Origin: Janthinobacterium lividum PAMC 25724
GTDB lineage: Bacteria; Pseudomonadota; Gammaproteobacteria; Burkholderiales; Burkholderiaceae_D
Reading direction: 5' to 3'
Length of the DNA: 64,000 bases
NCBI GenBank assembly: GCA_000242815.2
Contig: AHHB01000032.1
Span: 62,001-126,000, forward strand
The position numbers and the translations under genes were made by a program. Below are positions 1 to 8,172 of the stretch, piece after piece (position 1 is the stretch's first letter; each line of letters begins with the position of its first letter). The notes below the pieces were generated by a model. It searched no databases. It was not told where the DNA came from and saw nothing but the letters and a program-made list of their open reading frames with translations.

Positions 1-647
1 GCCAGTTCGATTCGTTCAACCGCCTGTCCACCTTCATCGTGCATGACTTGAAGAATCTGGTGTCCCAGCTGTCCTTATTATTAAGCAATGCCGAAAAGCA
101 CCGCGCCAATCCTGCTTTCCAGCAAGATATGTTGGGCACGCTCGACCATTCCGTGCAGAAAATGAGGACCTTGCTGCAAAAACTGGCGCGCGGCGAGGCG
201 CCGGAAGCGCCGGCGCCGCTGCAGCTCGATAGCTTGCTGCGTCAGGCCGTGGCCGCCAAAGCCAGCCTGGCGCCAGCACCACGGTTGGAAATCGTCGACG
301 GCGAGCTGACGGTGCTGGCCAACCGAGCTCGGCTGGAGCGGGTGCTCGGTCATCTGATCCAGAACGCCATCGAGGCCACGGCCAGCGATGGCAAGGTGGC
401 CGTCCGGCTGCGCCGCGAGCAGCACACGGCCGTGGTCGAGCTTGACGATACGGGGCAGGGTATGAGCGAACAATTCATCCGCGAACGTCTATTTAAACCG
501 TTTGACAGCACCAAGACGGCCGGCATGGGCATCGGCGTGTTCGAAAGCCGCGAATACTTGCGCGAAGTGGGCGGCAGCCTGGAAGTGCGCAGCGCCCCCG
601 ACATCGGTACGACATTTCGCGTGATCCTGCCGCTGCATGCGGCCTAG
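1..647 (+). CDS. prsK: PrsK sensor histidine kinase, C-terminal part
   Basis: This is the 3' part of a histidine kinase gene that begins before the window; the reading frame is open from base 3. It should autophosphorylate and pass phosphate to PrsR, encoded 12 bp downstream. The visible part starts in the dimerisation helix with the phospho-acceptor motif HDLKN, followed by the ATPase domain: N box (LIQNAIEA), G1 box (DDTGQGM), F box (LFKPFDSTK), G2 box (GMGIGVFES) and a final GTTFRVILP strand. The short gap and the shared association with XrtA exopolysaccharide loci support the name PrsK of the PEP-CTERM system. The N-terminal membrane/GAF part is not in the window. Family assignment rests on the HDLKNLV motif and on the neighbour. 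Confidence 0.9.
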   Translation, partial: QFDSFNRLSTFIVHDLKNLVSQLSLLLSNAEKHRANPAFQQDMLGTLDHSVQKMRTLLQKLARGEAPEAPAPLQLDSLLRQAVAAKASLAPAPRLEIVDGELTVLANRARLERVLGHLIQNAIEATASDGKVAVRLRREQHTAVVELDDTGQGMSEQFIRERLFKPFDSTKTAGMGIGVFESREYLREVGGSLEVRSAPDIGTTFRVILPLHAA

Positions 648-659
648 CAAAGGAGTGCC

Positions 660-2015
660 ATGGGCAAGCAAAAACTGCTGGTCATCGAAGACGATCCGGG
701 CTTGCAAAGGCAGTTGCACTGGAGTTTTGACGGCTATGAAGTCTTGCTGGCGGGCGAGCGCGAGGCGGCGCTGGCGCTGGTGCGGCGCCACCAGCCGGCC
801 GTGGTGACGATGGACCTGGGCTTGCCGCCCGATCCGGACGGCGCCACGGAAGGGCTGGCCACCCTGCAGCACATCCTCGCGCTGGCGCCGGACACGAAAG
901 TCATCATCCTGTCGGGTAACCAGGAGCGCGCGCATGCGTTGAAGGCCATCGCACTGGGCGCCTACGATTTCCACCAGAAACCGTTCGACGCCGACATGCT
1001 GGGCCTGGTCATCGCGCGCGCGTTCTACCTGCACGCGATGCAGCAGGAAAACCGCCGCATGCTGCAGACGCAGGCGGACTCGCCGCTGGCCGGCATCGTC
1101 AGCCGCGACCCCGGCATGCTGAAACTGTGCCGCAATGTGGAAAAAGTCGCGCCCTCGTCGGCCAGTGTGATGCTGCTGGGCGACTCGGGCAGCGGCAAGG
1201 AACTGATTGCGCGCGGCTTGCATGCGCTGTCGAGCCGCCACGCCCAGCGCTTCGTGGCCATCAATTGTGCGGCGATTCCTGACAACCTGCTGGAAAGCGA
1301 GTTGTTCGGCTATGAGCGGGGAGCATTTACGGGCGCGGCGCGGCAAACCCTGGGCAAGATCGAGTTGGCCCACGGCGGCACCTTTTTTCTTGACGAGGTG
1401 GGCGACATGCCGATGGCCTTGCAGGCGAAATTGCTGCGCTTTTTGCAGGAAAGAGTCATCGAAAGGGTGGGCGGACGCGCCGAGATCGCCGTTGACGTGC
1501 GCATCGTCTGCGCCACGCACCAGGATTTGAACATGCTGGCGCAGCAGGGACGCTTCCGCGAAGACCTGTTTTACCGCCTCGGCGAAATTATCTTGCGCAT
1601 TCCACCCTTGCGCGAGCGTGCCGGCGATGCCGCCTTGCTGGCCCAGCATTTCAAGAATAAGTTTTGTGCCAGCGAAGGCAGGAGCAGCCTGCATTTCAGC
1701 GCCGAGGCGCTGCAGTTGATCGAAAGCCATGGCTGGCCCGGCAATGTACGCGAGGTGGAAAACTGCATCAAGCGTGCCGTCATCATGAGCGACGGCCCGC
1801 AAATCGCGGCCGCCGACCTGGACTTGCCCGCTAGCGCCCAGGCGGCACCGCAAGAGGAACCGCTGAACCTGCGCCAGGCCCGCGAAGGGGCTGAATACAA
1901 GGTCATGGTGCGCGCACTGGCGCGGGCCGATGGCAATATTGCCCGCGCGGCCGAGTTGCTCGGTGTGAGCCGGCCCACGCTGTACGACTTGATGGGCCAC
2001 CACGGCATCAAGTAG
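660..2015 (+). CDS. prsR: PrsR, sigma-54-dependent response regulator
   Basis: A 451-residue NtrC-type activator and the cognate regulator of PrsK. Domains in order: receiver (about 5-120, phospho-acceptor D52 in VTMDLGLP), AAA+ sigma-54 interaction domain (about 145-375) with Walker A GDSGSGKE, the sigma-54 contact loop GAFTGA and Walker B GGTFFLDEVGD, then a FIS-type helix-turn-helix at the C-terminus ([19 protein letters not shown]). The start is preceded by AAGGAG at a good distance. In the known XrtA systems PrsR activates PEP-CTERM and exopolysaccharide promoters with sigma-54; the XrtA loci lie further along this window. The last ~200 bp of the gene plus its 3' flank are duplicated at 14.0-14.3 kb, but this copy is full length and should be the working one. 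Confidence 0.95.
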   Translation: MGKQKLLVIEDDPGLQRQLHWSFDGYEVLLAGEREAALALVRRHQPAVVTMDLGLPPDPDGATEGLATLQHILALAPDTKVIILSGNQERAHALKAIALGAYDFHQKPFDADMLGLVIARAFYLHAMQQENRRMLQTQADSPLAGIVSRDPGMLKLCRNVEKVAPSSASVMLLGDSGSGKELIARGLHALSSRHAQRFVAINCAAIPDNLLESELFGYERGAFTGAARQTLGKIELAHGGTFFLDEVGDMPMALQAKLLRFLQERVIERVGGRAEIAVDVRIVCATHQDLNMLAQQGRFREDLFYRLGEIILRIPPLRERAGDAALLAQHFKNKFCASEGRSSLHFSAEALQLIESHGWPGNVREVENCIKRAVIMSDGPQIAAADLDLPASAQAAPQEEPLNLRQAREGAEYKVMVRALARADGNIARAAELLGVSRPTLYDLMGHHGIK

Positions 2016-2064
2016 GCAGGCAAATAAGTGAGTGTATAAAAATCAATATTGTGTATGGCGGCGT
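1815..2064 (+). repeat. Direct repeat, left copy (prsR 3' end)
   Basis: About 250 bp covering the last ~67 codons of prsR and ~50 bp after its stop. The same sequence recurs in the same orientation at 14019-14270, with roughly ten differences seen by eye, mostly silent changes. The two copies bracket the chemosensory island. Shared sequence starts at GACCTGGACTTGCCCGC and ends at TATGGCGGCG. Confidence 0.93.
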
Positions 2065-2073
2065 ACCTACTCA

Positions 2074-2255
2074 AGGCGGCAGCCGATGCCAATGCGCGTG
2101 TTCAGCAAGCGGCCACATGGCCCGCAAGTCCCGCAGTGCGGTAAGCAGATGGCATTGTGAATGTTCGTCGCCTTGTTGCTGAGCGCTTTCGTCGCGCGCC
2201 TGGTAGCCACGTTCGGCGGCGGCCAGCGCTACCATAGGCACGTGCTGCGCCACGT
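2074..2255 (+). pseudogene. Decayed 3' remnant of the YrzE-like membrane protein gene
   Basis: This stretch aligns by eye with 15537-15715, the 3' end of the intact membrane protein gene to the right of the island. Shared blocks include GCCGATGCCAA, CAGCAAGCGGCC, ATGTTCGTCGCCTTG and GGCGCTTTCGTCGC-like sequence. It encodes a recognisable but altered C-terminus (MFVALLLSAFVARLVATFGGG against MFVALLLGAFVASLAATFGGR), out of frame with any start and with an in-frame TGA just before it. The hemerythrin gene and most of the membrane protein gene are missing between prsR and this piece. Divergence is clearly higher than in the prsR repeat. Confidence 0.75.
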
Positions 2256-2299
2256 CATCATCTGCCCCCCCCAGCAGATAAAGCCAGCAGATAAAGCCA

Positions 2300-2351
2300 G
2301 CAAAGTGGCATGTGTTTCATCCTCTTGCTGTTGCTCAGCTCGCCCAGCTTG
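2300..2351 (+). pseudogene. Remnant of the 24-residue membrane peptide gene
   Basis: An ATG at 2310 opens a short frame (MCFILLLLLSSPSLTAK...) whose first half matches the intact peptide at 15758 (MRSILLLLLGIP). The DNA around it (GTGGCATGTGTTTCATCCTCTTGCTG) parallels GTGCCATGCGTTCCATCCTCTTGCTG at 15753. It lies in the same order after the membrane-protein remnant as on the right side of the island, so it is part of the same decayed copy. Confidence 0.6.
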
Positions 2352-2365
2352 ACTGCCAAAGGTCA

Positions 2366-2951
2366 TTGAGAAGCCGATTGTTGCCGTACCGCAACAGATG
2401 GTATTAATGTTTCTACTTTGAATCACGATTGACCTGAGTAGATATCTAGTCTTGGTATATGCTTCATTGGTGTTTTGCAATTCAGTAACTATTTCTCATC
2501 TAAGGTGAATGCAAGGCTTAGTGATGCCACATTGAGGTTGATCGGTTCTTGGGCACAGCATTGCGAAAGCAAGCAAAAAGTAACACGCTGTTGTCAATCG
2601 AACCGCCCCAAGCGCCAAGCCTAAACCCTGCTTGACGCGACCGGTTGCTCTGCCGCAATGGCAGGACCGGGCAATCAGCCCCAGTGGACACAAAGCTTGT
2701 CTTGCTGTTGGCGACCCCAGCTTCTCCGACCAAAAGTAGGCCACAAAATGGCTGCTGTGCCGGAGGTTCACACTTGTGAATTTCCTTCAAACTAGAACGT
2801 AAAAGAGTTGCGCGGTGATGCTAGCGGGCCTGGCATTGCTATTGTCGGTATGCCCTAAATCCGTCTGGGGGAAAGAGGTTCTACGGCCTCAGTCTGTTGT
2901 TGCAATAGTCATCTTGTTCGTCGTGTATAAGCAACCTCAAGGAATTACCCC
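2366..2951. other. Long non-coding region before the che operon
   Basis: About 590 bp with lower GC than the surroundings and no convincing gene. The only ORFs (minus strand, about 2496-2790) look like no family I recognise and have no credible ribosome binding site. The part from 2831 onward probably holds the promoter of the che operon. The AAGGA at 2939 serves the first MCP gene. Confidence 0.5.
2831..2846 (+). promoter_or_regulatory. Possible sigma-54 promoter of the che operon
   Basis: TGGCATTGCTATTGTC resembles the -24/-12 consensus TGGCACG-N4-TTGC: the GG and TTG elements have the right spacing, with a T in place of the final C of the -12 element. It lies about 105 bp before the first che gene. 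PrsR nearby is a sigma-54 activator, but a link is only a guess. Confidence 0.3.
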
Positions 2952-4877
2952 ATGGCCATCGTCAAGAAATTCACCAGCATGATTCCCGTCGCGTCCGAAC
3001 GCGACAGCGGCAAGTCGGGTGCCTCATCGGCGCGCGATGCAGAAGTCCAACGCAAACGGGCGCGTACTCTCGGCAAGCAGCAACAGGCGGCTGAGCGTAT
3101 CGCCGCCGCCACCGGGCAGTTGTCGTCCGGCATCAACGAGGCTGCCTCTGCCGCCGAGCAGTTAAAGCGCGCTGCCGACCAGATCGCCACCGGCGCCGAA
3201 CAGGCCTCGGGTGCGGCGCAGGAGTCGATGACTGCTTTCAACCAGGTCATCGGTGCTATCGCACTCCAGTTGCGCAATGCAGATATAAGCCAGACCAAGG
3301 CCGAGGTCTCCCAGTTGCTCGTGGCCAAGACCTCTGCGGATGTTGCCACGCTGATCACCAACGTCACAGTGGCCGGGGAGCGCCAGATTGCCTCCGTGGC
3401 GATGGTGGTGGAGCTGGAAAAGCAGGCCGCCAACATCGGCGACATCGTCAAGGCGGTGGCGCGCATTGCCGACCAGACCAATCTGCTGGCCCTGAACGCG
3501 GCTATCGAGGCCGCCCGTGCCGGCAAGCATGGCAAAGGCTTTGCCGTGGTCGCTGACGAAGTGCGGACCCTGGCTGAAACCTCGGAAATGAGCGCCAAGC
3601 AGATTCAGGACTTGGTGGGCCAGATCCAGCTCGATGTCAAGGCGATCGCCGATGGCATCAACTCTTCAGCCAAGGCGATCGAAGGCGAAGTCGAAAAAGG
3701 CAAGGTGATCACCTTACAGCTTGAGGCTATCCGTACCGACGTGATCGAAGTGGTGCGTGGCATCACTGAAATTGCCACCGGCGCCAAGCAATCGGACGCC
3801 GCCGCCCAGCAAGCCTTGAAGGGTTCGGTGGAAATCGCCGCCGCAGCCCTGGAGCAATCGGCCGCTGCCGAGGAAACTGCCAAGACCGTCCAGCAGCAAT
3901 CCCAGGCGCTGGCCGAGTCCGAGCATGCGACCCAAGCCATGGCGGAACTGGCCGAAGACTTGAAACATTCCACCGATGTGGCCAAGAGTGCCGAGGAGGT
4001 TGCCTCTTCCGCAGAAGAGCTCTCCTCCGCAGTGCAGGAGATCAATAGCGCGAGCGCCCAGATCATGGCCGCGATCGAGCAGATCCGAAAAGGCGCGCAA
4101 ACCTCGGCCGCTGCATGCGAACAGTCCGCCGCTGCGGTCACTCAGATCGAACGCGATGTCGAGCTGGCGCAGCAGCGCGCCACCGATGGCGGCGAAAAGG
4201 TCAAGAACGTGTTGATAACCCTTGCCGTCAACAAGACCTCGGTCGATGAGTTGATTAACGGTATTACCGCCTCGGTCATGGGCACGCAGGACAGCATCAA
4301 GCTGGTCAAAGCCTTGGAGCAGGTATCGCGCCGCATCAACAAGATTGTCGAAGCGATCACCACCGTATCGATCCAGACCAATATGCTCGCAGTGAACGGC
4401 TCGATCGAAGCGGCGCGCGCCGGCGAATTCGGCAAGGGCTTCGTGGTAGTCTCGACCGATATCCGCAACCTTGCCCGCGATTCGGCAGAAAACGCAGACC
4501 GCATCAAGGATCTGGTCAAGGCGGTACAGGATCAGATCGCCGCCGTGAGCGCCGATCTCGATGACATCGTCAAGTCCGCGCTGCGCGAAGTGGAAGGGGC
4601 CAAAGCCTCGACCGCGAACCTGGTTCAGATCGAAGCGGACATCCTCGTCGTCGATCAGGGGACGCGCGAAATTCTCTCTGCCTCCCTGAAAATTGCTGCG
4701 GCCATCGGCCAGGCGAAGTGCGGTATCGAGCAGATTTCCACCGCGTCCCAGCAAGCCGAGAAAGCAGCCACCGAAGCGGCCAGCGCCGCAACCCAGCAGT
4801 CGAAGGGCGCCGAAGAGTTGGCCGCCGCCATCGAGGAGATTTCCTCGCTTGCCGATGAACTGCAAAGTGCAGCGTAA
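2952..4877 (+). CDS. Membrane-free chemoreceptor with two signalling tips
   Basis: A 641-residue, alanine-rich, almost wholly coiled-coil methyl-accepting chemotaxis protein. No transmembrane segment or signal peptide is seen, so it should sit in the cytoplasm. It carries two hairpin tip motifs that bind CheA/CheW: a canonical one near residue 175 ([17 protein letters not shown], then [14 protein letters not shown]) and a divergent one near 475 ([17 protein letters not shown], then [16 protein letters not shown]). The helical stretch between them is rich in [11 protein letters not shown]-type heptads usual for methylation helices. No separate ligand domain is evident. It is the first gene of the che operon, 12 bp before the triple CheW. 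Cytoplasmic receptors of this sort (for example TlpT of Rhodobacter) build cytoplasmic arrays positioned by a ParA-like protein. A remnant of such a protein closes this operon. Confidence 0.9.
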   Translation: MAIVKKFTSMIPVASERDSGKSGASSARDAEVQRKRARTLGKQQQAAERIAAATGQLSSGINEAASAAEQLKRAADQIATGAEQASGAAQESMTAFNQVIGAIALQLRNADISQTKAEVSQLLVAKTSADVATLITNVTVAGERQIASVAMVVELEKQAANIGDIVKAVARIADQTNLLALNAAIEAARAGKHGKGFAVVADEVRTLAETSEMSAKQIQDLVGQIQLDVKAIADGINSSAKAIEGEVEKGKVITLQLEAIRTDVIEVVRGITEIATGAKQSDAAAQQALKGSVEIAAAALEQSAAAEETAKTVQQQSQALAESEHATQAMAELAEDLKHSTDVAKSAEEVASSAEELSSAVQEINSASAQIMAAIEQIRKGAQTSAAACEQSAAAVTQIERDVELAQQRATDGGEKVKNVLITLAVNKTSVDELINGITASVMGTQDSIKLVKALEQVSRRINKIVEAITTVSIQTNMLAVNGSIEAARAGEFGKGFVVVSTDIRNLARDSAENADRIKDLVKAVQDQIAAVSADLDDIVKSALREVEGAKASTANLVQIEADILVVDQGTREILSASLKIAAAIGQAKCGIEQISTASQQAEKAATEAASAATQQSKGAEELAAAIEEISSLADELQSAA

Positions 4878-4889
4878 AGGGGCGCCATC

Positions 4890-6455
4890 ATGACAACCGA
4901 AGCGCTTGAAGAGCGGGTGCCACAGACGCACGCCGGGGATGATGTCCTCGAAGACATGGTTTCCGAGACAAGGCAGTTTGTCACCTTCATCACTGGCGGA
5001 GAAGTGTTTGCCGTGGACATGGCACCGGTACAGGAAATCATCCGCCTGCCCGAGGTAGTACGGGTGCCGCTGGCGCCGGCCTCGCTCGATGGCCTGGCCA
5101 ACCTGCGCGGCAAGGTATTGCCCATCATTTCGCTGCGCCGCATGTTTGGTTTTCCGGAAAAGGCACCTGACGACACCACCCGCGCGGTGGTGATCGATGT
5201 CGGTCAGTCGCTCGGATTCGTGGTTGACCGGGTGGCCAGCGTGGTCGGGGTCGACCCCGGCCAGATCGAGGATGTCGGAGCGATCCGGAGCACGGTCGAT
5301 ACCGACCTCATTTCCGGACTCATCAAAGGTGTCGGCGGCCACGCCATCATCATGGTGCTCGATTTTGAGAAGCTCATCGCGCGCGAGTTCGCGCACATCG
5401 CCGGCATCGCCAAAGGCAGTGCCATGGCAGCTGGCTTGACCGCCGGCAGCACCGACGATGCTAAAGAAGCGGTGGCGAGCGATGAGTTACAGCTGGTGAG
5501 CTTTCACGTGGCTGGGCAGGAGTACGCGATCGCCATCGCCGACGTGCAAGAGATCGTCCAGGTGCCGGACACGATCGTCCATGTACCGCACTCGCAGTCG
5601 CACGTCATCGGCGTGATGACGCTGCGTAGCCGTTTGTTGCCGTTGGTCAGCCTGCGCCGTATGTTCGGCCTGCCCGACCTGCCGTTGGACGAAAAAAACC
5701 GCATCGTCGTGCTGGCGCTGGGCGGCAAGTCGGTCGGTGTGGCGGTCGATGGCGTCAGCGAAGTACTGCGCGTGGCCAAGAGCTGCGTTGACGTCATGCC
5801 CGCCTTGCTCGCCAGGGACGGTGACCTCGCCGACATTTCCGATATCTGCCGGCTGGACGACGGCAAGCGGCTGGTCTCCATCATCACCGTGCGCAACCTG
5901 TTCGACCATTCCGCCATCAAGGAGGCATTGACTACTGTGAACGATAGTGATCACAACACCGGCGCTGACGCTGCCGACCTGGATGAGCATCTGGACGACG
6001 ATGAACAGGTGGTGGTGTTTCGTCTAAATAAGGAAGAGTTCGGCGTACCCATCAACAGCGTGCAGGAGATCGTGCGCGTGCCGGAAGAACTGATCCATGT
6101 ACCGCGAGCGCCGGCGTTCGTCGAAGGTGTCATCAACCTGCGTGGCAGCGTGTTGCCGGTGATCGACCTGCGCATGCGTTTGGGGTTGCCGCGGGTGGAA
6201 CGCACCGACAACCAGCGCATCATGGTGTTTCTGATTGCCGACGTGCGTACCGGTTTCATTGTCGACCAGGTGGCCGAGGTGTTGAAGATCTCCAAGTCGC
6301 TGATCGAGCCGTCGCCGCAACTGTCGAGCGGGCAAGGGCGGCTGCTGTCGCGCATTGCCAACATGGAGCAGCAAAAGCGCATGGTGCAGTTGCTTGAGCC
6401 GGCCTATCTTGTGGAGGGCGAGGACTTGACCTCGCTCGCGGCAGTGGGGCGGTGA
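4890..6455 (+). CDS. cheW: Triple-domain CheW coupling protein
   Basis: A 521-residue protein made of three consecutive CheW domains (about 28-170, 198-340 and 365-510), against the usual single domain of ~160 residues. Each repeats the signature: entry strand (FVTFITGGEVFAVDM; LVSFHVAGQEYAIAI; VVVFRLNKEEFGVPI), then VQEI, then a conserved turn. The turn reads LANLRGKVLPIISLRRMFG in the first, VMTLRSRLLPLVSLRRMFG in the second and VINLRGSVLPVIDLRMRLG in the third domain. It should link the MCPs to CheA, perhaps at several points in the array. The linkers are acidic and likely flexible. Ribosome binding site AAAGGGG; 12 bp after the MCP and 4 bp before cheB. Confidence 0.95.
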   Translation: MTTEALEERVPQTHAGDDVLEDMVSETRQFVTFITGGEVFAVDMAPVQEIIRLPEVVRVPLAPASLDGLANLRGKVLPIISLRRMFGFPEKAPDDTTRAVVIDVGQSLGFVVDRVASVVGVDPGQIEDVGAIRSTVDTDLISGLIKGVGGHAIIMVLDFEKLIAREFAHIAGIAKGSAMAAGLTAGSTDDAKEAVASDELQLVSFHVAGQEYAIAIADVQEIVQVPDTIVHVPHSQSHVIGVMTLRSRLLPLVSLRRMFGLPDLPLDEKNRIVVLALGGKSVGVAVDGVSEVLRVAKSCVDVMPALLARDGDLADISDICRLDDGKRLVSIITVRNLFDHSAIKEALTTVNDSDHNTGADAADLDEHLDDDEQVVVFRLNKEEFGVPINSVQEIVRVPEELIHVPRAPAFVEGVINLRGSVLPVIDLRMRLGLPRVERTDNQRIMVFLIADVRTGFIVDQVAEVLKISKSLIEPSPQLSSGQGRLLSRIANMEQQKRMVQLLEPAYLVEGEDLTSLAAVGR

Positions 6456-6459
6456 GGCG

Positions 6460-7530
6460 GTGATTAAGCTTCTCATCGTCGACGATTCTGCGCTGATGCG
6501 GCGCCAGCTGACGCAAATCTTCGCGACAGCTGGCGGATTCGAGATCAAGCAAGCAAGGAACGGCCGCGAGGCAGTCGAGCAAAATCGCGCATTTCAGCCG
6601 GACGTGATCACACTCGACATCAACATGCCGGAAATGGATGGCCTCACAGCCCTTTCTCTCATCATGGTCGAGCGCCCGGTGGCGGTGGTCATGGTCTCAT
6701 CGCTGACAGAAAAAGGGGCGCTTGCCACGTTCGAGGCGCTCAACCTGGGGGCGGTCGATTACATCGTCAAACCGGACGGTAGCATCTCGCTGTCGATCGA
6801 CAAGATCACCGAAGAGCTGGTAGGCAAGGTGCGCGCCGCCGCGCGCGCGCGCTTCAAGGGCCAAAGATCGGCCGTCAAAGCGCTGGCCGAGTCGCTGCGC
6901 GAGCAGCGCGAACAAATCGCGGCGCGCCCCGTCACTGCGGGCCGCAGTATGGCAGCGGAAGGCCTGGTACTGGTCGGCGTGTCGACCGGCGGACCGAGCA
7001 CCTTGGAACTGATCTTGCCGCAATTCCCGGCCGACTTCCCATGGCCGGTGCTGGTGGCGCAGCACATGCCGGCCGCATTTACCAAGTCTTTTGCCGAAAG
7101 ACTCGACAAGCTGTGCGCGCTGCGGGTGGTCGAGACCGCCTCGCCGATGCCGGTCGAGCCGGGCACCATCTATATCGCCAAGGGCGGCGCCGACATGGTG
7201 GTGGCGCTGCGGGCCGGCAAGCTCACCGTGCTGCCCAAGCCGGAAAATGCGCAGCACCTATGGCATCCCTCGGTCGAGCTGCTGGGCCGCTCGGTGCTGG
7301 AGCACTGCGACCCGGCACGGGTGACGGCGGTGATGCTCACAGGCATGGGAAACGATGGCGCCGATGCGTTTGCCCAGATCAAGCAACGCGGCGGGCGCAC
7401 CATCGCTGAATCGGAAGCGTCCTGCGTGGTGTTCGGCATGCCCCGGGAATTGATCGAAAAGCGCGGCGCCAGCCTGGTTCTGGCGGCGGGAAAAATAGCC
7501 ACCCAGCTCAATGCTTGGGCCGGGCGTTAA
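6460..7530 (+). CDS. cheB: CheB protein-glutamate methylesterase/deamidase
   Basis: A 356-residue CheB that demethylates and deamidates receptor glutamates when phosphorylated by CheA. The receiver domain (1-120) has the acidic pair DD at 8-9 and acceptor D53 (LDINMPEMDG). The C-terminal esterase domain (about 165-350) shows the catalytic Ser in GVSTGGPS, His in VAQHMP and Asp in LTGMGNDGADAF. It starts with GTG (MIKLLIVDDS), 4 bp after cheW; no later ATG would keep the receiver intact. With CheR two genes on, it gives the island its own adaptation pair; cheD and cheZ are absent. Confidence 0.95.
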   Translation: MIKLLIVDDSALMRRQLTQIFATAGGFEIKQARNGREAVEQNRAFQPDVITLDINMPEMDGLTALSLIMVERPVAVVMVSSLTEKGALATFEALNLGAVDYIVKPDGSISLSIDKITEELVGKVRAAARARFKGQRSAVKALAESLREQREQIAARPVTAGRSMAAEGLVLVGVSTGGPSTLELILPQFPADFPWPVLVAQHMPAAFTKSFAERLDKLCALRVVETASPMPVEPGTIYIAKGGADMVVALRAGKLTVLPKPENAQHLWHPSVELLGRSVLEHCDPARVTAVMLTGMGNDGADAFAQIKQRGGRTIAESEASCVVFGMPRELIEKRGASLVLAAGKIATQLNAWAGR

Positions 7531-7542
7531 AGGAGAACGGGA

Positions 7543-8166
7543 ATGGCATTCATCAAGACGCAGCTTACCGAAACCGTAGCGCGCGAAGATCGCCGGCATC
7601 TGCGCGCATGTCCTGACCTGATTGCGGCCCTGGACGATACTGACGCCAGCTCCCGGCGCTGGGCCGCGCGCGATCTGCTTGAGTGCAAGGGGGCCGCCGT
7701 CGCGCTGGTGGGGCGCCTCAAGCGCGAGAGCGACCTGGCGGTACGCGAAGTGATCCTCACCACCTTGACCCGTCTGGGCGACGCAACGGCAGTCGCCGGA
7801 CTGATTGATTGCCTGCGCAGTGAGGACGCGGCCCTGCGCAACGAGGCGATCGAGGCAATGCAACAGATGCCCGATGCAGTGGCGCCGATCATGCAGGTCC
7901 TGCTGATCGACGCTGACCCGGATGTGCGCATCTTCGCCGTCAATATCCTTGAATCGCTGTGCCACCCCGATGTCGAGTCGTGGCTGATCGCGGTCATCGA
8001 CACGGAGCCGCACGTGAATGTCTGCGCCGCCGCACTGGACCTGCTCAGCGAGGTCGGCAGCGGCGCGATGGTGGCGGCGCTGGTCAGGCTCAAGGGCCGC
8101 TTTGCCGATGAACCATACATCCAGTTCGCCGCGGACCTGGCGCTCGGCCGTAACAAGGAAGACTGA
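7543..8166 (+). CDS. HEAT-repeat protein in the che operon
   Basis: A 207-residue, probably soluble, all-helical protein. Several HEAT/PBS-lyase-like repeats can be read: DDTDASSRRWAARDLLECKG, RESDLAVREVILTTLTRLGD, RSEDAALRNEAIEAMQQMPD, DADPDVRIFAVNILESLCHP and DTEPHVNVCAAALDLLSEVG, about 31 residues apart. Such proteins act as protein-protein scaffolds. Its place between cheB and cheR, 12 bp after cheB with a strong AGGAGA site and 6 bp before cheR, suggests that it binds an array or adaptation component. HEAT proteins do occur in some che clusters of other proteobacteria, but no job is established, so the role is open. Confidence 0.85.
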   Translation: MAFIKTQLTETVAREDRRHLRACPDLIAALDDTDASSRRWAARDLLECKGAAVALVGRLKRESDLAVREVILTTLTRLGDATAVAGLIDCLRSEDAALRNEAIEAMQQMPDAVAPIMQVLLIDADPDVRIFAVNILESLCHPDVESWLIAVIDTEPHVNVCAAALDLLSEVGSGAMVAALVRLKGRFADEPYIQFAADLALGRNKED

Positions 8167-8172
8167 TACGCC

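Noticed and set aside
489-2003. Long minus-strand ORF (504 codons) opposite prsR
   Set aside because: It is a shadow of the high-GC prsR reading frame: composition is His/Arg/Gln-rich, no domain is seen and it spans the whole conserved gene on the other strand.
2496-2790. Two minus-strand ORFs of about 90 codons in the region before the island operon
   Set aside because: Neither resembles a known protein, no ribosome site was found and the two frames overlap each other; treated as non-coding.
3714-5396. Minus-strand ORF of 560 codons opposite the first MCP and cheW
   Set aside because: Gly/Leu/Asp-rich low-complexity translation with no domain, lying across two clear genes on the plus strand.
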